This document shows, in pieces, positions 32,094-41,151 of a DNA stretch of 64,000 nucleotides. The translations under genes were made by a program, and so were the position numbers. This DNA comes from Polaromonas glacialis. Its GTDB lineage: Bacteria; Pseudomonadota; Gammaproteobacteria; Burkholderiales; Burkholderiaceae_C. Within the stretch, counting starts at the first letter, position 1, and every line of letters starts with the position of its first letter. Under the pieces are notes generated by a model. That model worked only from the letters and a program-made list of their open reading frames with translations, ran no database searches and had not been told where the DNA came from. The DNA lies in contig NZ_KL448323.1 of assembly GCF_000709345.1 (NCBI RefSeq), positions 1,272,912-1,336,911 on the forward strand. Direction: 5' to 3'.

Positions 32094-34280
32094 TCAGGCT
32101 GGAACTGCGTCAACATTCAGCCGATCCCAGTGGCGATGAAGGGCTATGGCTGCCTGAAAGTCCTGTGACACCTGCCCATCGAGTACCTTGCGCGCATCGG
32201 CCAATATAACGCCTGGTGTTGGTACATTGACCAACTCCGGGTTCTTTTCAATGCTGAAACCTAAAGTGACCAACAGTTGATGGCCTTCATTCAAGGCGCA
32301 AATGGTTTTTCCGTGCTTATAGGCTTCAAGAACAAAATGAACAGCTTCGCCCAGACGACTTAAGGCTGCCGTGCTTTCCTCGCCCCCTGGAATCACGATT
32401 GCGTCGAACATGACTGAAGGCATGGTAATAAAGGTGTGGTCAACGACAAGCTGTTTGCCTGCAGCCGTACAGACGCTTCCCAGTTGCGACCCTATAAGCT
32501 TGCAGATAGCTCCTGCTGCGGTCATGTCGAGCACAAGACGTCGCAAGGCAGGCGCATCGACACCGTCGGCCACCAGGACGGCAATTTTTCGGGTCTTTAT
32601 GCTGGCGCCAACTCGTGTCGCCATACTCAACGCAGCATCTTCGCTGACTTTCAAAGCGATCCGATAATCGCGATAACCAGTTCGGCCCGCCGCTGCTTTT
32701 GGGTCTGGCGCATTGATTCCCAATGGCAAGGCCACGCGGGCCGCCAGTTTGAGATCAACATGCGCAAGGTTATCGACCATCCTCTGGCGAATCTCGGATA
32801 CTTCTACCCTTGACAATTCAAATCTGAAGGCTGCAACGATATGGTCTTTTTCGCTGACACTCTGACTGTTCCAAAATAAGGTCGCCTGAGAAAAATGGTC
32901 TTCAAACGAGGGAAGCCGACGCCGTGACTTGGATACTCCAAGCTGGTCGGGATGGGATTGAAATCCATCGGCGGCACCATCCACGCGGAGTTCGATCCCG
33001 TTGGCCAGAGTGTTGGGTTCATACGCGACCTGGCCCTTGTTGATGGATTGGCGATGAAGGCCCCCGCGCTGATAATTGTGAATGGGGCAAACGCTGCGGT
33101 TGATTGGAATTTCATGAAAATTCGAACCCCCCAGCCGCGTCAACTGCGAGTCTGTATAAGAAAAAAGGCGGCCTTGTAAAAGAGGGTCATTGGAGAAGTC
33201 TATTCCTGGTACGAGATTTCCGGGGTGAAAAGCAACTTGCTCGGTTTCTGAGAAAAAATTCTCGACATTGCGGTTCAGCACCATTTTTCCAATCATCTGC
33301 ACCGGTACCTGAGATTCCGGAATCAGCTTCGTAGGATCGAGAATGTCGAAGCCCAAGTCATTTTCCCGGCCCGCATCGACGATTTGCACGCCCAGTTCCC
33401 ATTCTGGAAAATTGCCGGCTTCAATAGCTTCCCAAAGGTCTCGACGAAGAAAGTCCGGATCCTTGCCGGCTATTTTTTGGGCTTCATCCCAGTCAAGTCC
33501 ATGTACGCCCAGCTTCGGTTTCCAGTGAAACTTGACAAAGAAGGCGTCGTTTCTTGCATTGATGAAGCGGAATGCATGCACACCAAACCCTTCCATCATG
33601 CGAAAGCTGCGTGGCAATCCACGATCCGACATGGTCCACATCAGCATATGGGTGACTTCAGGCACCAGGGAAGCAAAATCCCAGAAGGTATCGTGCGCGC
33701 TGCTGGCTTGCGGCATTTCATGGTGGGGCTCAGGTTTGAGCGCGTGGATCAGATCCGGAAATTTAATCGCGTCCTGAATGTAAAACACCGGCATGCTATT
33801 TCCCACAAGGTCATAATTTCCTTCTTGTGTGTAGAATTTCACGGCAAATCCACGTACATCCCGTACCGTGTCGGCTGATCCTTGAGATCCTGACGCTCCG
33901 GAAAATCGTACGAAAATGGGAGTTTCAATGTCCGAATCCTGTAAAAAAGCTGCGCTTGTGTACTGCACCATGGATTTGTAGAGCTTGAAAAATCCATGCG
34001 CGCCACAGCCCCGGGCATTGACTACACGCTCAGGAATACGTTCATGACTGAAGTGCGTTAACTTTTCGCGGAGAATGAAGTCTTCGAGCAGAGTAGGGCC
34101 GTTGTCGCCGGCTTTGAGCGAATTGTGATTGTCTGCAAGTTGCACACCTTGATTACTCGTCAATCCCGGACTTGCAGCCAAAGTGAACGCCTCGAGTTGC
34201 GCCAACTTTTCGTGAGCAAGCTTTGCTGGAACTGAAGTGTTGCGCGGGTTGGACGCATTGCGTTTTGGAAGCAACGACAT
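32094..34280 (-). CDS. katE: Large-subunit catalase (KatE/HPII type) with distal His replaced by Asn
   Basis: A 728-residue clade II catalase: heme domain to about residue 540, then a DJ-1/glutaminase-like C-terminal domain (IAVLVADGV ... FDAIVIPGGEES). The proximal heme ligand tyrosine is kept in RLFSYTDSQ, and the catalytic Asn161 (VGNSMP) is present. The distal catalytic His, normally in RVVHARG, is Asn88 here (RVVNARG; codon AAT at 34019-34017). The H-to-N spacing of 73 residues equals that of E. coli HPII His128 and Asn201, which confirms the alignment. Catalases need this His, so activity is doubtful unless this is a sequencing error. RBS AAGGAA precedes the ATG. Confidence 0.88.
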   Translation of the reverse strand: MSLLPKRNASNPRNTSVPAKLAHEKLAQLEAFTLAASPGLTSNQGVQLADNHNSLKAGDNGPTLLEDFILREKLTHFSHERIPERVVNARGCGAHGFFKLYKSMVQYTSAAFLQDSDIETPIFVRFSGASGSQGSADTVRDVRGFAVKFYTQEGNYDLVGNSMPVFYIQDAIKFPDLIHALKPEPHHEMPQASSAHDTFWDFASLVPEVTHMLMWTMSDRGLPRSFRMMEGFGVHAFRFINARNDAFFVKFHWKPKLGVHGLDWDEAQKIAGKDPDFLRRDLWEAIEAGNFPEWELGVQIVDAGRENDLGFDILDPTKLIPESQVPVQMIGKMVLNRNVENFFSETEQVAFHPGNLVPGIDFSNDPLLQGRLFSYTDSQLTRLGGSNFHEIPINRSVCPIHNYQRGGLHRQSINKGQVAYEPNTLANGIELRVDGAADGFQSHPDQLGVSKSRRRLPSFEDHFSQATLFWNSQSVSEKDHIVAAFRFELSRVEVSEIRQRMVDNLAHVDLKLAARVALPLGINAPDPKAAAGRTGYRDYRIALKVSEDAALSMATRVGASIKTRKIAVLVADGVDAPALRRLVLDMTAAGAICKLIGSQLGSVCTAAGKQLVVDHTFITMPSVMFDAIVIPGGEESTAALSRLGEAVHFVLEAYKHGKTICALNEGHQLLVTLGFSIEKNPELVNVPTPGVILADARKVLDGQVSQDFQAAIALHRHWDRLNVDAVPA

Positions 34281-34515
34281 TAAATTTCCTTGGTGATATC
34301 CGGCTTCAAAACGGCATCGATGCTTAAAAACTCATACCCATTTCGGGTAAGGAAGAATTCCAAGGATATGTTTTTCACTGAGCATTTTGCGTAGGTTGAT
34401 GTCCCTGTCTAAGGAAAGAAATGGAAGTTTTCTGTTGGGCAAAGCCTGAGTCAAATATAAAACAATGTAATCTACAAATTTTTAATAACAAAGTTCATGA
34501 AAAAATGAAGTAAAA

Positions 34516-34812
34516 ATGCTAGAAAAGATACCAGTTCCTCAACCAAACCCACCGGTCCCAGTGCCCGACAGCAGCCGTCCGATCGTCATTCCACCAGAAT
34601 CTTCCAAGCCAATAGAGATTGACGAGCCACCTCCATCAGAGCCAGCCTTTCCAATCCGCGAACTTGGTATGCAACACCAGCCGCAGATTGTGAGTGTCAA
34701 TACAAATGGACAAATCTGCACTCGGTTAGCGCTGGGCAGGAACGATGGTTTTCTGCCTTTGATATTCATCCTTCTTCATGGCCAGGTAACTGGGGCGGTC
34801 CACTTCACGTAG
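34516..34812 (+). CDS. Small proline-rich protein, unknown
   Basis: A 98-residue frame whose first 50 residues are strongly proline-rich (IPVPQPNPPVPVPDSSRPIVIPP, then PPPSEPAFP). Similar short proline-rich proteins occur in many proteobacteria. The last 29 codons overlap the end of the convergent gene, so the true end or reality of the gene is uncertain. No signal peptide is visible. Confidence 0.4.
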   Translation: MLEKIPVPQPNPPVPVPDSSRPIVIPPESSKPIEIDEPPPSEPAFPIRELGMQHQPQIVSVNTNGQICTRLALGRNDGFLPLIFILLHGQVTGAVHFT

Positions 34813-35667
34813 CTGCAACGCATACTCTTCGGTCGCATCAAACCAGTACTGCAATCTTGCTTCTACCGGTTGCGGCGGGGAGTGTTTAAGTGATGCAAGG
34901 TAAGCTTCCATTGCAAGGTAATAACGCATGGTGTTTCGTTCTACGGCACCGCGCATTCCTCCGACATAAGCAGAGTTTTCATCGGACGTAAGCTTGGTGA
35001 AACCTACTTTACCGCGACCCAGAGTTGATAGGTAGGTCTGCATGGCCAATTTGCCAGCCAACCCATATCCGTAGGAATAGCGAAGATTGATAAACGTTTT
35101 ATCTTCAGACAAAGGGACGGCGCGCAGTTGCAACTGGTAGTCGGTCGTATTCAAAGGCCCTTTGTTCGCATGCAATTCAACTGCCAGGTATTGGGGCGTT
35201 TCCGCAGTAACGCGATACGAAAATTCGAGCATAAAGGTGTCTGCAAGTTGCTGAGGCGTTTTTTTGCCGATATTGACTGCAAGCTTGGCGGGTTTGGCTG
35301 ATTCAGGACTTGCATGGCAGTATTTGGTATTCAAATGCAGTATCAGTACTTCACACCAGAGATCAGGTTTTTTAAAAGTGGTACTTACCGCGCTAAACGG
35401 TGAATCTAATATGGCGTAAACGTCACTAGTGACTGTGTCAACATTTTCTGCTGATTCGAAAACTAAAGGGCGATGATAAACATTTTTCGTCAACTGAGGT
35501 TTAAGCATTGCATGCTTTTCAAGCAGAGCTGAAGCCCTTGACTCGCCGTTCGTGGTCGAAACAGACTGCGAAAAAGCATTTCCAATACAGGTGCAGGCAA
35601 TGATTGCAGAAGTACCGAACACCAGTAGTGTTTTTTTTTGGAAGTTGAAATTCAATATTTTTTTCAT
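34726..35667 (-). CDS. Exported protein of unknown function
   Basis: A 313-residue protein with a long signal sequence (residues 1-33, likely cut after NAFS). The mature part contains PLVFESAENVDTVTSDVYAILDSPFSAVSTTF near residue 68, then DLWCEVLILHLNTKYCHA, and a C-terminal helical region (RYYLAMEAYLASLKH ... YWFDATEEYALQLREVDRPSYLAMKKDEY). Similar periplasmic proteins are found in Burkholderiales, but I know no function. It is AT-richer than the core genes. Its C terminus overlaps the proline-rich frame. Confidence 0.65.
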   Translation of the reverse strand: MKKILNFNFQKKTLLVFGTSAIIACTCIGNAFSQSVSTTNGESRASALLEKHAMLKPQLTKNVYHRPLVFESAENVDTVTSDVYAILDSPFSAVSTTFKKPDLWCEVLILHLNTKYCHASPESAKPAKLAVNIGKKTPQQLADTFMLEFSYRVTAETPQYLAVELHANKGPLNTTDYQLQLRAVPLSEDKTFINLRYSYGYGLAGKLAMQTYLSTLGRGKVGFTKLTSDENSAYVGGMRGAVERNTMRYYLAMEAYLASLKHSPPQPVEARLQYWFDATEEYALQLREVDRPSYLAMKKDEYQRQKTIVPAQR

Positions 35668-35788
35668 CTTTCAAGTTTGCCAGTAAGCGCCCTGATATCT
35701 GGTAACAACATCTTTCGTCCTACAAACACTGTCATTCGCGGCGGCCTGCAAGCAGGCAAATCGAAGAACTTGTAAACCAAAAATTGCG

Positions 35789-36868
35789 TTACAAGGAATT
35801 GTCAAATAGGTGCGCTACCTGGCTTGACAGTGCGGCACCTGCACGGCTGTAGCCGATCACTGTTGCGACACTTTGATGACCGGTCATCGCCATGGTTTCG
35901 GCCAATGGCATGTTTTGACGTCCCGCTTCAGTGATGAATCCCGAGCGAAGTGAATGGGCTGAAAAACTGCCTTCAACACCTGAAAGGGTACAACGGTATT
36001 TCACGATATCACGCACGGCGGCAGCTGCCAGCGCCGGGCCAAGTTGCCCTCCCTTTCGGACTTGCCTGAAGATCGGACCTTCAAAAATTCCTGAGGCTTG
36101 AAGCCACGCGGTCATTGCAGCTGCGGCACTTCCCAGCAGGGGTTTTTCGTTTTCCGGCCGTTCCCGACCAGCCTGGTTGGTTTTTGAATGCGCCAAGGTA
36201 TATATGAATCCGTTGGGAACACGTTTCAAGAATTTCATGTCTGCATTGGCAACTTCAGACCGTCGTCGCCCCCCACTGGCCCAGGCGAAGAGCAGAAGCG
36301 CACGGTCTCTAAGGCCGCGAAGGCTGTCGTCACAGCTGTTCAGAATCAGCTGGAGTGGATCCTTGGTCAATGCATCTTTTTTATTGGGAAGGACGCCACG
36401 TTTTGCATACGCCTTGCGTATGCGTGAAAGCAATTCCCTGATCTTGTAGTCATGGCACGGATTCGTCTGTTTTTCAATCTGGTGAGCCTTCGACAGAACG
36501 GCAATTCTATGCACCATGGTGTTGTGAGCAAGCGGACCTGGTTTTCCCTTGTAGCCGCTATTGACAAGCGCCATGTCAATGCAAGGGGGTAGTTCCGATA
36601 CAAGGCCTTTTTCGGTGGTTCGCTGCGCATGATCAACGATGAACTGCAAAACCGACGAAACAGGCACCGGCAACTGGATCGGACAACCGTAGCGCATTGC
36701 ATGCCACGCTGCCCAGTACTTTAGTGCGCTACGGTAGCTAGCAAGCGTATTTGCCGATTCACCTTCTCGTAGTAAATCCTCAACTGCACTTTGGGCGTCG
36801 ACATCCAGCACAGAAGGATTCAGTGCAGAAATATGACTATTTAAGATAATTTGCACGATCGTTTGCAT
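35789..36868 (-). CDS. Tyrosine site-specific recombinase (integrase)
   Basis: A 359-residue tyrosine recombinase. The SAM-like core-binding domain (about 25-150, SANTLASYRSALKYWAAWH) is followed by the catalytic domain: Arg201/202 (SGGRRRSE), Lys229 (HSKTNQ), His305 and Arg308 (HSLR), His331 (TGHQS) and the nucleophile Tyr340 (IGYSRAG). All catalytic residues are present. It is divergent from the KfrA-like gene and is probably controlled through the palindromes between them. It could belong to an island rather than to the siphoprophage, which ends about 8 kb to the left. Confidence 0.88.
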   Translation of the reverse strand: MQTIVQIILNSHISALNPSVLDVDAQSAVEDLLREGESANTLASYRSALKYWAAWHAMRYGCPIQLPVPVSSVLQFIVDHAQRTTEKGLVSELPPCIDMALVNSGYKGKPGPLAHNTMVHRIAVLSKAHQIEKQTNPCHDYKIRELLSRIRKAYAKRGVLPNKKDALTKDPLQLILNSCDDSLRGLRDRALLLFAWASGGRRRSEVANADMKFLKRVPNGFIYTLAHSKTNQAGRERPENEKPLLGSAAAAMTAWLQASGIFEGPIFRQVRKGGQLGPALAAAAVRDIVKYRCTLSGVEGSFSAHSLRSGFITEAGRQNMPLAETMAMTGHQSVATVIGYSRAGAALSSQVAHLFDNSL

Positions 36869-36880
36869 TCTCTATAATTT

Positions 36881-36947
36881 CATACATAAAATGTATGTTG
36901 TATAACAATTTAACAAATTTTGATCTCGATAACATTCTTTTATCGAG
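36881..36947. promoter_or_regulatory. Two palindromes in the integrase / KfrA-like divergent promoter region
   Basis: CATACAT-AAA-ATGTATG (36881-36897) and CTCGATAA-N7-TTATCGAG (36925-36947) are perfect inverted repeats in a 105-base AT-rich gap. KfrA proteins bind palindromes at their own promoter, so either may be the operator. The second ends 26 bases before the kfrA-like ATG. Confidence 0.6.
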
Positions 36948-36973
36948 GGTAAATTTATCATGGAAGGATTGAG

Positions 36974-37987
36974 ATGGAAACTAGAAGTTTTAACAACAGA
37001 GGTGTTCAACAAGAAGACGTATGGTCTGCTGCAGACAGTCTGATAGCGGATGGGCTCAGGCCGACTATTGAGCGGGTCAGACAAAAGATAGGCAGGGGAT
37101 CGCCAAACACGGTCAGCCCGATGCTGGAAACATGGTTTGCGACTTTGGCTTCGCGACTTGGTGTCAATAAGCAAGCTAGTGAGTCTGAGCATGTTCCAAA
37201 AGCACTTCAACAAGCGATCAAAGCTGCCTGGGAAATTGCTTTGGCAAAAGGCCGGGAAGAATCTGCGCTGGAAATCGTACGGGCGCAAGATGATCTGGCG
37301 CAGGCCACCCTGATGGTACAAAACCGCGAGGTCGAACTTGTTCAGATGGAGCAGGTACGAGCAGTAAAACAGCAGGCGCTTGAAGATGCTCTCAATTCGG
37401 CTAAAAATATCACCGAAGATGCACTTGCAAGACTGAGTGAAGCCCAACAGTTGGCAAGCAGGCGTGATAGGGAAATTCAAAACCTTCACGCCAGACTAAT
37501 TACCGTAGAAACAGCGCGTGACTCAGAAATTCGCCAACATCAGGAAATAACTGCCGACTACCTCAGTGAAAGACAAAAACTCGAAGAGCGCGCCCAGGCT
37601 ACGCAGCATAGGTTACTCGAAGAAATCGACCGGGCCAGGCAGAAAACAATAAAAATCTCCAGCGATGCACAAGCAGTCGAGAGACAATTTGCAGCCGAGA
37701 AAATTCTGCGGGAAGAGAAAATACGGACTCTTGAAAAAGAGCAGTCAACAATCCAAGCCCTGTATGCGGCCCAATCAATAGATATTCATGCGCTTCGGGA
37801 AACCCTCGCCGTTTCCGACTCGCGTTCACATGAAATTAAAACTCTGTTGAAAGCACAACTGGACGATAGCAAAAAAGCAGTTGCACGTTTGACAGACGCT
37901 CTGTTGAATCGGGAAACTGCACCGGCCGCAGGAGCGAGATTTCTGGCGAAAAAGTTAAAACGGACTCGTAGTACTCGTAAGGGATGA
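36974..37987 (+). CDS. KfrA-like DNA-binding coiled-coil protein
   Basis: A 337-residue protein behind AAGGA (36963-36967). Residues 10-70 match the KfrA N-terminal DNA-binding domain (VWSAADSLIADGLRPTIERVRQKIGRGSPNTVSPML). Residues 75-300 are a long alpha-helical coiled coil rich in Glu, Gln, Ala and Arg. The end is basic (KKLKRTRSTRKG). KfrA in IncP plasmids is a self-repressor with a filament-like coiled coil linked to plasmid stability. A chromosomal copy facing an integrase suggests a plasmid- or island-derived unit. Confidence 0.82.
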   Translation: METRSFNNRGVQQEDVWSAADSLIADGLRPTIERVRQKIGRGSPNTVSPMLETWFATLASRLGVNKQASESEHVPKALQQAIKAAWEIALAKGREESALEIVRAQDDLAQATLMVQNREVELVQMEQVRAVKQQALEDALNSAKNITEDALARLSEAQQLASRRDREIQNLHARLITVETARDSEIRQHQEITADYLSERQKLEERAQATQHRLLEEIDRARQKTIKISSDAQAVERQFAAEKILREEKIRTLEKEQSTIQALYAAQSIDIHALRETLAVSDSRSHEIKTLLKAQLDDSKKAVARLTDALLNRETAPAAGARFLAKKLKRTRSTRKG

Positions 37988-38085
37988 ACACTGAAACTGA
38001 AGCAAAACCGCAACAAATCGCTTTACTTCAGCAATCATTTACTTAACATAATATACATCGTGGAAGGTCAAGCTGTGCGAATTTT

Positions 38086-38757
38086 TTACCATTTCCCAGC
38101 CGGCCGTTTGCTTCTGATCGCTGCAGCGATTGCCTCCACTGCATCCGGCCTTTGTGCGCGCTGGGCAAAATCCAGCGCCGTGAGTTTTTGATGATTTTTT
38201 AGTTTCGGATCAGCGCCTTCCTGAAGCAGTATATTGACCGAGGCTTCAGAGCCATACATGGCGGCCATCATCAGGGGCGTGGTGGCATTGGGCGATTCTG
38301 CGTCGATGTAGGCGCTGTTTTCAAGCAACAGGCCAATCAGCTCGGTATGTCCACCGCTGGCTGCGTAGTGCAGAGGCGTCCAGCCTGTTTTATTCACATC
38401 GGCCCCCTTTTTGATAAGCCTGTCCGCTAACTCCAGTTGTCCTTTGAGTGCTGCCAGCATCAAAATGCTTTCCCCCTTCGCGTTGAGCTTGTTAAGGTCG
38501 GTTTTTGGCCAGTCAATCAAAACTTTGGCCACTTTCGGCGATGGCTCGCGCAAGGCAAGATACAGGCCGGTTTGACCGTTTGAATCGATCGTGTTTACAT
38601 CAAATCCTCTGGTCAGCAGTTCGCTGACCTTTTGCGCGTTGTCCTGTTTGATGGCATTGAAAAAATCTTCAAAGGAACCCGCCCACGCAACGCCGGTACC
38701 CGCAAGAACAAACACAAGGAAAATTTTATTCGCGCATTCAGTAAAGAATCGAGTCAT
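38086..38757 (-). CDS. Exported ankyrin-repeat protein
   Basis: A 223-residue protein. Residues 1-26 are a signal peptide (cut after VAWA). Five or so ankyrin repeats follow (about 30-210), for example GQTGLYLALREPSPKVAKVLID, GWTPLHYAASGGHTELIGLLLENSA and TTPLMMAAMYGSEASVNILLQEGAD. It is probably a periplasmic protein-interaction module. Its ATG overlaps the TatD stop (ATGA at 38754-38757), so it is the last gene of the mltG-tmk-holB-pilZ-tatD cluster. Confidence 0.85.
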   Translation of the reverse strand: MTRFFTECANKIFLVFVLAGTGVAWAGSFEDFFNAIKQDNAQKVSELLTRGFDVNTIDSNGQTGLYLALREPSPKVAKVLIDWPKTDLNKLNAKGESILMLAALKGQLELADRLIKKGADVNKTGWTPLHYAASGGHTELIGLLLENSAYIDAESPNATTPLMMAAMYGSEASVNILLQEGADPKLKNHQKLTALDFAQRAQRPDAVEAIAAAIRSKRPAGKW

Positions 38758-39554
38758 GCATTGATACCGGTGAAAAGCTGTTCAAAATTGCGGCTGGTCG
38801 CGTTGGCAATCACTTCAATCGATTCCGACCTGGTTTCCGCAAGCTGTTTCGCAACAAAAGGTACATAAGACGGATTATTGGTTTTGCCCCGGTAAGGCAT
38901 GGGGGCTAGGTAGGGACTGTCTGTCTCGATTAAAAGCCGGTCAAGGGGCACAAATCGGGCGACCTCACGAATATCTCCCGCATTTTTAAATGTGATCACG
39001 CCTGAAAATGAGATGTAGAACCCAAGGTCCAGGGCGGCTCGCGCTACCGCCTGTGTTTCGGTGAAGCAGTGGAAAACACCGCGTACCTGCCCGCCTTCTG
39101 TGGCGGCTGCAGCACTTTCTTCCTTCAGGATGGCAATCGTATCGTCCGAGGCGCTTCGAGTATGGACAACAAGAGGTTTTCCAGTCAGGCGAGCTGCCCG
39201 GATATGCACCCGAAAACGTTCTCGTTGCCACTCCATGTCTGCAACCGTACGCTCGCCCAGCCGGTGATAGTCAAGGCCTGTTTCACCAATGCCCACGACC
39301 TTGTCAAGCGCTACCCGCATGACAAGGTCGTTGATTCCCGGCTCCTGGACATTTTCATTGTCCGGGTGAACTCCGACTGTGCACCAGAAGTTGTCGTAAG
39401 TGGTGGCAAGCTGGTGAACGACATTGAACTCCTCTAGCGTGGTGCATATGCACAACGCCCTATTGACTTGAGCTTCCTGCATGGCTTTTCTAACCTCCGC
39501 AAGATTTTCTTTTAACCTTGGGAAGCTTAGATGGCAATGTGAATCTGTGAACAT
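38754..39554 (-). CDS. TatD-family metal-dependent DNase
   Basis: A 266-residue TIM-barrel hydrolase. Metal-site motifs are in order: SHCHL (5-9), GIGETGLDYH (about 92-101), VVHTRSA, FHCFTE and ETDSPYLAP near 205. TatD-type enzymes act as 3'-5' exonucleases in DNA repair and quality control. Position after holB and pilZ is the standard order in Burkholderiales, where this gene is often called ycfH. Confidence 0.92.
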   Translation of the reverse strand: MFTDSHCHLSFPRLKENLAEVRKAMQEAQVNRALCICTTLEEFNVVHQLATTYDNFWCTVGVHPDNENVQEPGINDLVMRVALDKVVGIGETGLDYHRLGERTVADMEWQRERFRVHIRAARLTGKPLVVHTRSASDDTIAILKEESAAAATEGGQVRGVFHCFTETQAVARAALDLGFYISFSGVITFKNAGDIREVARFVPLDRLLIETDSPYLAPMPYRGKTNNPSYVPFVAKQLAETRSESIEVIANATSRNFEQLFTGINA

Positions 39555-39575
39555 ATTTAAATATGTAGATGATAT

Positions 39576-39953
39576 TTAAATGGTATTCGTGGGCCGATTA
39601 GAGGCCAGGCTAGCGCCCAAGGCTTCTTCTATCCTGGCTTTGAGCATGCGCGATTTCTCGTCTGAGGGAAACTGAACACCTATTCCCTGCGTCTGGTTAC
39701 CGGCCGCATGGGCCGGAGTAATCCATGCGACTTTTCCTGTAACTGGATGGCGTTGCGTTTCATCCGGAAGCGTCAGCAACAAATAGACATCATCGCCGAG
39801 CTTGTAGTCGCGCGTGCTCGCGATGAAGATGCCCCCCTCTTTAAAAAGTGGAATGTAGGCGGCGTAAAGATCTGCCTTTTCTTTGATGCCCAACTGGACA
39901 ATGCTAGGCCTGGATGCTGTAGCCGTAGAACTGGAAATGGGTTTAGTACTCAT
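39576..39953 (-). CDS. pilZ: PilZ-domain protein
   Basis: A 125-residue protein read from ATG 39953, behind AGGAA; an upstream in-frame start would add 22 unlikely residues with three adjacent Cys. The single PilZ-like beta barrel (about 25-120) includes YIPLFKEGGIFIAS and GKVAWITP. It lacks a clear RxxxR c-di-GMP motif, like type IV pilus PilZ proteins, which act through partners such as PilB and FimX. Genomic position next to holB matches Pseudomonas pilZ. Confidence 0.85.
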   Translation of the reverse strand: MSTKPISSSTATASRPSIVQLGIKEKADLYAAYIPLFKEGGIFIASTRDYKLGDDVYLLLTLPDETQRHPVTGKVAWITPAHAAGNQTQGIGVQFPSDEKSRMLKARIEEALGASLASNRPTNTI

Positions 39954-40020
39954 GCGATTTATTCCTGAAGGTTGGAATGCTGCCGATTGACAGCAGCATT
40001 CTGAACGATTACGTACCAAC

Positions 40021-41151
40021 TCATGCGGCAGTCAGCGCCGTCTTTGCACGGCTGACCAGCGATTCAATCAGCAACCCGGGGTTGTAGGGATGATCCACGG
40101 TGCGCGCGATGGCGTTGAGATCCCTGGACCAGCTTGCCAGCGCATGCAACCCCGTTCCAGCCAGTTCATGAGACGCATGGCCCGCTTTGCCAGTCGGTCT
40201 TTCGGGTATTGCCGCCAGGTCCTTGGCACTGAAAAACCGGGGTTCCGCACCGACCCGGACAGACCAGAGGTCATGGCAAAGCTTTTGCAAGGCGTCAACC
40301 GCCATGGCCGGTGGCCAGTCCATCAGCGCACCAACGTCGCCGCGCAGCATGGCTTTGGGAAAATCCAGCCATCGCTGCGCAGTCTCCGAAGCTGGGCTGC
40401 CTTGCGCCCAGTTGAGCACGTCTGCCGGCCGCCCACCCGCTCGGAGCAAAAGCGTCTTCAAGCCAGCGGTATCGGGCGGGCGAACCGTTTTTTGAGTATT
40501 GTTGTCCGTGCTGCCCATTCGAGCCGTTTCACGGCCAAGCCAGGTCAAAGCCTGCTCAAAATCAGGCCACAGCATGGTATGGCCGAGGCAGCGGCTGCGG
40601 ATCGTCGGCAGAAGTTGATGCGCCGCTTCCGTTGCAAGGATGAACTTGACCGCGCCTGGCGGCTCTTCCAGGGTTTTCAGCAGCGTGTTGGCCGTGACGT
40701 GGTTCATGCGTTCGGCGGGAAACACCAAAACGACCTTGGTCGTTCCGCGCGAACGGGTGAACTGGGTGAACGATACGGCTTCGCGCGCCGCATCCACCTT
40801 GATCTCCTTGCTGGGCTTGCGTTTTTTTCCGTCCAGGTCGTCCTGTGTTTTTTCGTCGAGCGGCCAGCCCAGCGACAGCGACAGGGTTTCAGGCAGCAGC
40901 ATGCACAGGTCGGCATGTGTATGAACCTCGACCGCATGGCAACTGCCGCAGTGGCCGCAGGCGCCCTGCGCCGTTGGCTTCTCGCACAGCCAGGCGGTGG
41001 CCAGTGCCAATGCCAGCTCGAACTGTCCCAGCCCTGACGGCCCGCCCAGCAGCCAGGCATGGCCGCGCTGCGTCAGCAGGCTCTCCAACTGGGTTTGCAG
41101 CCATGGAGCCAGACGCCGGCCGGAATGGGTGGTTGAATTCGACGCGTTCAT
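40021..41151 (-). CDS. holB: DNA polymerase III subunit delta prime
   Basis: A 376-residue clamp-loader subunit. ATG 41151 is chosen because it overlaps the tmk stop (ATGA at 41148-41151); an in-frame ATG eight codons upstream is possible. The AAA+ N-terminal domain has [12 protein letters not shown] in the P-loop place without the usual lysine, as expected for the non-hydrolysing delta prime. A zinc module is formed by CGHCGSC and an upstream Cys. Sensor sequence PTIRSRC is present. It works with delta and tau/gamma to load the beta clamp. Confidence 0.92.
   Translation of the reverse strand: MNASNSTTHSGRRLAPWLQTQLESLLTQRGHAWLLGGPSGLGQFELALALATAWLCEKPTAQGACGHCGSCHAVEVHTHADLCMLLPETLSLSLGWPLDEKTQDDLDGKKRKPSKEIKVDAAREAVSFTQFTRSRGTTKVVLVFPAERMNHVTANTLLKTLEEPPGAVKFILATEAAHQLLPTIRSRCLGHTMLWPDFEQALTWLGRETARMGSTDNNTQKTVRPPDTAGLKTLLLRAGGRPADVLNWAQGSPASETAQRWLDFPKAMLRGDVGALMDWPPAMAVDALQKLCHDLWSVRVGAEPRFFSAKDLAAIPERPTGKAGHASHELAGTGLHALASWSRDLNAIARTVDHPYNPGLLIESLVSRAKTALTAA

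Noticed and set aside
35744-35757. GCCTGC-AA-GCAGGC inverted repeat after the integrase gene
   Set aside because: The stem is short and has no T run, too weak to call a terminator or att site.
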